Shown here: one piece after another, positions 55,366 to 64,000 of the stretch
Numbering within the stretch: the first letter of the stretch is position 1
Layout: each line of letters opens with the position of its first letter
Origin: Coriaria nepalensis
Lineage: Eukaryota; Streptophyta; Magnoliopsida; Cucurbitales; Coriariaceae
NCBI GenBank assembly: GCA_027186245.1
Contig: CP114486.1
Span: 4,059,501-4,123,500 of the forward strand
Direction: 5' to 3'
Length of the DNA: 64,000 bases
Made by a program: the position numbers and the translations under genes
The notes under the pieces: generated by a model
What the model was told of the DNA's origin: nothing
Database searches by the model: none
What the model saw: the letters and a program-made list of their open reading frames with translations, nothing else

Positions 55366-58300
55366 CAAATATGTAACTAACGGAGGTCATGAAGATCAAT
55401 ATGTACGAATAGAATTTGTTTTCTTAGAATTTGGAGCCGGGTCCCGAAATTTATAGTTGGAATTTGGAGTGGTAATGGGTAATGGGTAATGGGTAATGGG
55501 TAATGGGCAATGGGATGGAGTTTATAGTTGAAATCTGACCTTGAATCTGTGACAGTGAAGTTCGTGAACAATAAGGAAGCTTATGTGAATTTTTCAAAAT
55601 TTTGAAATTTCTTCACATATTGAATAGTCTTTAGAGATATGAGTTTCAAAGCATTAATTGATTATCCATAATTTTAAGGAATCTGAACAAATATTAGAAA
55701 ATACATTTAATATCCAGTTATCTATTTTAGTTTTCTTATAATAGTTTTTTAAATTTGGAGAACCATTATAATACTAGCTAAAAAAAAATTATTAATATTT
55801 TCTTTTTTTTTTTTCTAATTTTTTAAAGTATTATTATTATCACTAAAATACTCTTTTACTTTTTTTTTTCTTTTCTTATTTTAATATTTGTTATCTTTTC
55901 TTATAATAAAATTATTTAATTAATATATAAAAAATTAGATATAATTTAATTAACTTAAAAATTAAAAATATGTCATATTAATTAAATAATGTAATAATAT
56001 AATACAAGAAAGTGTCATCAACAGTTTGAATAAGAGCATTTCATATTCATGCTTCTGGTCCATCTAGAAGATTCAACCACTCCACATTCCATATAAACTT
56101 GCGTACAATAAACTTTCTGCAAGCTAGGGCCCATTAATTTTCTGGGTTTCTATGAATTTGGATAGTCAAGTCTGCCGAATAGTTTATATGGCCCAAAAAA
56201 GTCTTCCAAATAGTATAGATTTTTTTTGGTCAAAATAAAATTTCATAAGAACCCTAACTATAAAATCCTGATTTAAAAGGATAAGAAGGGGACAACAAAA
56301 ACAAACGAACAACAAAGAGATAATTCAACCAATTGAAAATAAATGAAAACAATCCCAATATAAGGGAGCATGACAAAAATGATAAAAAAAATAAAGTCAA
56401 TTAGTGTATCATCATAAGCCAAAATACACTAAAAAAAAGTCCCAACATTGAAAGAAACTCTAGCCGAGAATATCACTATTTCTAGCAAGAAACTCATATA
56501 AGAGAGAAGAACCATGCTTTGTATAATCTGCTTCAAGAGGGAAAACTCTAAAATTCAAGACAAACAATCTCTCATAAAGCACATATGAGACCTCCCCTTG
56601 GATCTTCAATCGCTTGAACCTAAATGAAAGAAAATTCAACCTTATGAGACCTCAGATCAATAAACCAGGGCATTTTTTGCCCTATCTCCAGCTCAAAAAA
56701 CCTTGATTCATATCACAACAGTTCAAACCAATGGAGCAAGTGTCTTGCTCGAAATTATCCATACAACAGATTTCCATCCTTAAAACACAAGGAAAAAATG
56801 AAAACACCTCACCAAAAGAGTATGAGTAACATGCAGCTAGCAGAAGAGGAGGATCCAAGTACAAAACTACAGAAAGAACCATGGTAGGGAGCACAAGCGT
56901 ACATGAAAATTCAATGATGCTAGACCTCCTTTCCCCCCTAGTCAATTATGAAGACCAAATTAACAGAAACAGAAGCATGAGAAAAAAAGCTATGGACGTT
57001 AAACCCTAACACCTAGAAAAGAAGATGATCAGCGACTTAGGTCCCTATCTACATATTCAAACTGATAAGTAAGAAAACCGCCACAAAATAGCTCGCTCAA
57101 CAAAAAATAGTTACCAGATCTCCACTCAAAACAGAATAAGATAAATCCCTAAATCACACTATCACCGCAAGAATTCGAAAATAAAGTAAATCTATCGCGA
57201 AGAAACAAATCTAACCTGTTTTAGGAAGAAATTAAAGAGGAAATCCATATCAATCGAGAAGATGTCGCTCGCTAAAAGAAAATCCCCCTCCACAAAACAC
57301 TAGCAAATCTAGTAAGACCAGTAGAACTGCAGAACCCATGCGGATTCTGACCTTTCGCTTTGAACCCGTAAAGCATATTGTCATTAGTCATGCTGATGAT
57401 GTGTTTACACAAATTACACATTTAATTAAACATATCAGTCAACTTTCATCAAACATGGCTGATACTTGATTATTTGATTGACTGAAACAAATTTTGTTCT
57501 TAGAGAATCTGGGAACACAGAGATGTTCACGTCACGCTCCTTTATTGAAAATCTCATATAGAGATGGCGCGACATGTTTGAATGACATATTTGATCAGAT
57601 CTTTTTGTCCACATTAGATAAAGATCTTACGACCAATTCATAGGTTTGTGACAGTTGAATTCCAAGGCAACAAAAAATCAGCAATGCTTTCCACAAGAAT
57701 TATTCCCCTTGTCCGAAACTTGTGTGAAAAAAAAAAGAAAAGAAAGATCCAGTATGTATTGACTAGCCTTTCCAACGGATCAAAACCTTGTACAGTGATG
57801 GATCGCATGAGTAAGATGGGTCGAGATGTAGTAATCGGACTCGGGATGCAAACTTAAGGTTCGGGATTATGTAGCTATATTTGTATCACATATAGTTAAT
57901 TAATACATTTAATTATTATTTACTTATTTTGTTTGTATTTAGTATCTTAGTAGATTTATTTGGATTTGTTAGTGGTATCTTTGAATATTCCTGTTTACTA
58001 GTAGTATTTTTTAGATTGTTTTTCCTTTTTGCGGGTGAAAGGTTGTTACGTTCTTCTACTATATAATGTAAAATATTTATTAATGAATAATGATGAAGAC
58101 AAGTTAACGAAAGTTATTAAGTCTCTTACTACCGTGAGTCATAACAATATTTCTTAATACGAGCGTGAGTTAGAAATTCTCATATCGATCTGTTACGAGT
58201 TTGATCATGCACATGATAATTCAAGTATTGTATGTATCATTAATCCGGTCATTTATAAGAACTACCCGTAATAACAACTTGCAAAATGAGCTGGGTTTAG

Positions 58301-58550
58301 AATGTCGTTCGTTGCATATTTCCGGTGTGGATGTTAGAGCATTGAGAGACCCTTTACCTAGTACAAGAGGACCGGGAAAGATGCACTGCTCAGTCTAAAG
58401 CCAGCGTTGATGAACATAGATCATGAAACATCCCTAGGTAGTAAATGAAATGGAATCTGTTTATTTGAAGTCAAGGGCATTACAAATTGCTACATCTCTG
58501 TTTTACTAAACATAACTGGAAATTTAAAGGGGCCATGTAATGCCTATACA
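55366..58550. other. Intergenic region between ACS fragment and ISPF
   Basis: The former ACS promoter lies at the left, followed by a GGTAATG tandem repeat (55471-55514). AT-rich DNA occupies 55600-56000. From 56230 to 57340 the base composition is more even and A-rich on the plus strand, with no recognisable protein on either strand; it may be an old insertion. Open frames at 57648-57857 and 58201-58398 have no family features. The end is the 3' UTR side of ISPF. Confidence 0.5.
55471..55514. repeat. 7-bp tandem repeat GGTAATG
   Basis: Six near-perfect units in a row; the last differs by one base ('ggcaatg'). Confidence 0.93.
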
Positions 58551-59631
<1,081 letters not shown>

Positions 59632-61446
59632 GGAGATTGAATTAAGCAGTTATCTTCCTCCTCCTTTTCTTCTGCGAATTAATCAGAGACTATATTCAAT
59701 TTGCCTGGATTTGAGGAAATGGTGTTCCTGTAAATAGAGAGTCAGAGTCAAAGCTATGATTATTTTAAATATTTTAATTTTTTTTTTTTGGTTCGTTGAA
59801 AACGAGAAAAATAAGTATATAATATTATAAACATTATACAAATTTATGGTACCACTAGAGAAAACGGTGTGTATCATCATCATACTTAATTTCATACTTA
59901 ATTTAATATTAGTTATTAGTTAACTCGTTATTTATTTTTTGTGAAAAAATTTCCTAAAGTTAATTTCTATTATTTTCAATCAATGATATGGTATACAGAT
60001 GATTACGTAACATCAGTTAAATAAATAAAAAATTTAAAAAGAAAATTATTTATTTATTTTTAATTTCACCCCTAAACTTTGATTTAATCACTTTTACTTC
60101 TTACACTTTTTTTTTTCTTTCCTTTTAATCTATTCACCAATCGTTATCAGAATTATCACCGATCACCTCGCCTACTGTTATTGTTGTTAAACTTTCTTCT
60201 TCTTCTTTCATTTTCCCTCTCTATATGCAACGAGGGTTTGATTAGAATCGAACTCAAATTCTAACTTTAAGTTCGAATGAAGGCAAATATTTTTGAATTT
60301 GAGTTTGATTTCAATTGAATAGATAACAAAGTTAGATTTACTAACATATTTTACAAAAATACTATTAGCATATTTTCTAGGTTAAATTATTATTTTGCTT
60401 TCTCTGTATTTTTTATATTTTCATCCCTTAATTTTCATTTCACTCAATTGAGTTAGTTTTCTTTTTTATCCTATTTTAATTCTTGAGGCAAAAAGTATAA
60501 AGAGTAAAACATAAAAAAATTCTAAAAATTATACTTAACTTTTATAAAATAAAATTTTACCCCATCTTCATTTTGCTTTAATTTTCATCCTATCATCTTC
60601 GCCGAAACTTTGTTGCCGTGCTATCCTATCATCGTTGTCTCCATCTCCTCAACTCTGCCATCATCACCCTGACACCCTTGCCATTGCTTCACCTTCACCC
60701 CTTCCACCGTCAATGATGGTGGCAAGGGAGGTTGAACAATTGCAATGGTAACAACGAAGGTGGAGTGAATGTGAGCTAGCATGACAATGGAGGCGGAACA
60801 CTAGTGATGGCAATGGCGCAAATGGAGGAAAGGTGAGGTGATGCGATAGTGGAGTGGCAACGGTAGAAATTATATTGGAGAGGTGGTGACGATGAAGAAG
60901 GTGGGAATGTGTCGGTGACAATGGAGGTGGGCAGCAGCAACAACGGAGGTGGAGTGACGGTGGCAACAAAAGTAGAGTGGCGAACGATATTAGAGTTGAG
61001 GCTACAGTAAAGGACAAAAATAAAAGATTAAGATAAAATATGAGATAAATTTTTATTTAATTAAAAATAGGGGAAGACTTTTAAAATATTTTAATATTAT
61101 TTTTTATATTTTCTATATAAAAGACTAAAATAAATTTAAAATAACATTTAAGATAAAAATAGAAAAAACGCTTAAAATGAGCAATATTACATATTTTCTA
61201 AACAACAATAAACTTTTCGAGCAACATGTGCGCTCTCTATCAACTAAGAGATTAATCCCAGCCGTTAAAAGATACACCAAAACCGGGAAAACAAACACCA
61301 ACCTCCTCGATAACAAAACGACACCGTCGAGTACCGAATTTCTCTTTAGGTTTTAGCAGATATCTTCTTCGTCTTCTTCTTCTCATTTAGGCGAAAACAG
61401 AGGTTGATCTGCGGTTGTTTGGCGGCATAGCGCCCTGGAAGAAGCC
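59632..61446. other. Divergent intergenic region, ISPF / G-patch gene
   Basis: The left 150 bases are the ISPF leader. AT-rich DNA follows to about 60600. A G- and purine-biased low-complexity block lies at 60675-61010, listed separately. The right end (61340-61446), with 'cttcttcgtcttcttcttctc', is the G-patch gene leader. Confidence 0.5.
60675..61010. repeat. Low-complexity G-rich block built from 'ggtgg/caatgg' phrases
   Basis: The plus strand repeats phrases such as 'ggtggcaa', 'aatggaggtgg', 'ggaggtggagtgacggtggc' and 'gtgatggcaatgg' with no fixed period. A 117-codon open frame on the minus strand (61017-60664) is Ser/His/Leu/Pro/Cys-rich and looks like a consequence of this composition rather than a gene. 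Confidence 0.6.
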
Positions 61447-63798
61447 ATGGCCGCCCCTGAAGCTCCAGTCTGCTATGTCGGTGTAGCCAGACAATCCGCC
61501 GCTTTTCGTCTCATGAAGCAGATGGTGCTTTCTCTAACTTCCTCTCTTGCTGATGTTCTCTTTTCAGCTATTTATGCCTGAAAGTATGAATATAATGTGG
61601 ATCGTTTATTTTTTCCCCCGGAATGGATTATAGGGGTGGGAAGAAGGAGAGGGGCTTGGAAAAGACAAGCAAGGAATTAAAGGACACGTTAGAATTAAAA
61701 ACAAACAAGACACAATTGGTTTCTGCTTCTCTTTTGATTTTCAAAGTTGATTGATTTATCTATTTTCTTGGTGCTTGAGTTGTTTCTGATCTTCTTCTGA
61801 TTTCCATTTTACAGGTATTGGTTTAGAGAAGCCGAACAATTGGGCATTCGATACAACACAATTTGACAACATTCTCAAAAGACTTAAAGTGGTACGCTAA
61901 TCAGCAATCAGGGCTTCTTTCTTACTCTTCTTCACTCTTTCTGATCTTCTTTTTATGCATATTCTTTTGACTTGAATTGTGATTTCCAGCAAACAGCACA
62001 AGAGAGCAATGAAAGCAATGAAGGTAAGAGTATATACTTTAAAATTTAACTCTACTTTAAATACTAATCGTAGTCTAATGTGCCTAATCATTTATGGGAT
62101 TCTAGAAGTTGTTGAAAGGAGTGACCCACAGGTCGAAACTGAGATTGATAATGCTGATGATGTCGAGGCTCCTGTTGCCAAGGTTACTCGGCCGCAGGGA
62201 AGGTTAGTGAATTTGCATTTTTTTTGTTTATTGACCCTCATTTTTCTCGTAAAGTTTCATGCTTTTTCTAACACTGTTCTATTATCAGATATAAGAGACG
62301 GGAGAAAGGGAAGCTTGTAAATGGATATTCTTTAAAGGATCTTGAAGGGATACTGGTGAGCTCTGGATACTGGAACTCTCATTCTTTTGATTAAGCTTTC
62401 TTTGTTGTTTTTCTTATGAGCCTGTTAATTTTAATTATAGGTGAAAAAGGTTGAGGATTCGCCGAAATCTTCCCCTTATGTTGCTGGCGAACTGGAATTG
62501 GCAGAGGAATCTGAAAGTGAATTTTTTGATGCAAGTGGTATGATATGAACTCTGAAGATGCATGCATTGGTAGACGGAGAACAATAACAAGTCTGACTGT
62601 TTTGAAATAATGATTCAAAATTCATTTTATCTTTTCTTACTGGTTCTGCTTATAACTCTACAACTAGCAGATCAAAAAAACTGTTCCTCAGTGTAGAGCT
62701 TCAAGTTGTTACTACTATAATGATTTTGTTTGCTACGTGGATGGGCTGGTTTAGATATATTCTGAATCAGCTTGCTCTGTTATCACAGGAACTAAAGAAG
62801 ATATTTCTCCAGATTGGTGGGGATTTAAATGTGGATTCATTTCTGGAGGATTTCTTGGAGCAGAATCTAGAAGAAACCGATCAAAAACTGAGAACTCTCA
62901 GAATTGTTACAAGAGAACTGAGTTTCTTGAAGATGATCAGGAGAACCTATACAAACTTGTCCAAGTATATTTTCAAATTCCATTCTTCACCTTATTCATA
63001 CATAGTTTTCAGAATAACGTTGAAGTTTTAGACCCACCCAAAATACCATTTTATTACATTTTGATTCATTCCCGCAAACTTTCGACAACGAAATCATGGA
63101 AGTTATTCTTGGCGGTGCTCCTCTTGCTAGAGCATCCAACTACCTGCATGTGAAACTTTTGGTGTACATCTTTAGGTTTCACTTAACCAAGCACGTCTCC
63201 CTGATTTTCTGACATCTCTTTGCTTCCAACAATTCAATAGGATAAATCTACAACAGGAAAGCAAGGCCTAGGTATAAAGAGCAGGCCAAAGAAAGTAGCT
63301 GGTTGTTATTTCGAGGGGAAGAAGACATCATTTGACAATAGTGATGATGAGGATTTATGTGATAATGCTCCTTCTGTTAAAAGAAAACCCTGCGACTCAT
63401 TGGATCTGCAACAAAGTAATCAGCCAAAAATAAAGTTGAAAAAACTCTGTAGACAAATTCTTCGCCAGGTATGCTATTAAATAATTTCAGAGTGGTTTAT
63501 TTTTAATTTTTTGCTTTCCTGAATGAATCAAATATTTGAAGGTACCTGGAGAGTCGTTAAAGCTGAAACAGCTGAAGGGTCTTGTTGACGAACAGAATCC
63601 TTCGGTTTTCTCCAACTTCTCATCCAAGAGGGATGCACTTACTCACTTGAAACGAAAGGTATCATCATCTTTGATTTTTCTCTCTCGAAATCTGTCATTG
63701 TTGAAAGTTGAGATGAAACTCGGTATTTATGGTCGTGATTGCAGCTTGAAGGCAGCCAGAAGTTTGCTATGGAGGGAAAAAGAGTGACTCTTGCATAA
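61447..63798 (+). CDS. G-patch domain protein (PINX1-like), nuclear RNA-related
   Basis: Eleven exons: 61447-61524, 61634-61718, 61815-61891, 61990-62023, 62106-62202, 62289-62355, 62441-62537, 62789-62964, 63241-63468, 63542-63658 and 63745-63798, giving 369 aa with every junction in frame. The N-terminus is [20 protein letters not shown] followed by [18 protein letters not shown], a complete G-patch (about residues 20-55), then [17 protein letters not shown], as in PINX1-type proteins. The middle is acidic ([10 protein letters not shown]); a [15 protein letters not shown] block near residues 180-194 is well structured; the tail is Lys-rich ([14 protein letters not shown]). G-patch proteins activate DEAH-box RNA helicases in splicing or ribosome biogenesis; the exact partner is unknown here. 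I recall At1g63980 as the counterpart, next to ISPF. Confidence 0.9.
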
Positions 63799-64000
63799 AG
63801 ATGACAATTTAAAGAAAAATTTTGGTAGAGATTTTGAAATGCATGTATCGATTTGTAGATGGCAGCCAAGAGTTAGATGACATTCATACAATTTAGTATG
63901 ATTTGTGACAGTTCATTATCCATTAGACTCCCAGGGGTACAACCTGGGAGTAGCAGCGTTCGAGCATAACAATGTATCAAAGTAATCAAACTGCAGTTAC
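63799..64000. other. 3' flank of the G-patch gene
   Basis: Presumed 3' UTR and start of the next spacer. 'actcccaggggtacaacctgggagt' at 63928-63952 is a short perfect-arm inverted repeat (arms 'actcccagg'/'cctgggagt'). It resembles a small stem-loop; no function can be assigned. Confidence 0.5.

Noticed and set aside
56230..57340. Possible hidden gene or LINE fragment in a compositionally different stretch
   Set aside because: No reverse transcriptase, endonuclease or other protein motif could be read on either strand.
60664..61017. 117-codon minus-strand open frame rich in Ser, His and Leu
   Set aside because: It follows from the low-complexity G-rich block on the opposite strand; the composition is not protein-like and no start signals are evident.

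Overview
This is nuclear DNA from a flowering plant, almost certainly a eudicot. It is AT-rich, its genes carry GT-AG introns, its proteins belong to plant-specific families, and decayed plant retrotransposons lie between the genes. The species cannot be named from the sequence. I see no organelle DNA, no tRNA or rRNA genes and no prokaryotic content. Exon boundaries were derived by hand from splice signals, reading frame and family knowledge.

Left part (1-24.4 kb): an AT-rich repeat-filled flank; a minus-strand GT31/DUF604 glycosyltransferase gene (5470-3211); an intronless PPR gene (8165-10588) with short upstream ORFs; a small basic-protein gene on the minus strand (10938-10738); a hAT-like non-autonomous element; a dead Ty1/copia element with LTR remnants (14518-19244); a SPIRAL1-like gene (19536-20011); and a GH28 polygalacturonase-like gene (22186-24036).

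Middle part (24.4-40.7 kb): an intact group B MAP kinase gene of the MPK4 type (minus); a non-processed HSP90 pseudogene; the 40S ribosomal protein eS10 gene (minus); the R2R3-MYB secondary-wall regulator MYB103 (minus); a Ty3/gypsy gag remnant joined to a 28-bp minisatellite; and an intronless ROH1/BYPASS-like gene (plus).

Right part (40.7-64 kb): a decayed monodehydroascorbate reductase gene; a HIPP-type heavy-metal-domain protein gene; a second hAT-like element with a long internal hairpin; a 5'-truncated Ty3/gypsy element whose layout (RNase H, integrase, tandem repeats, antisense ORF) fits the Tat lineage; a truncated, frameshifted ACC synthase fragment; ISPF (MEP isoprenoid pathway); and an 11-exon G-patch protein gene.

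The series MYB103 - ROH1 - MDAR - heavy-metal protein - ISPF - G-patch matches my recollection of the Arabidopsis chromosome 1 segment around At1g63910-At1g63980, so the right half looks like a conserved block enlarged by transposons. The genes do not form one pathway. I found no previously undescribed multi-gene system. The most notable items are the broken MDAR copy inside an otherwise conserved block, the Tat-like element with its antisense ORF, and the hairpin-bearing hAT-like repeat family.
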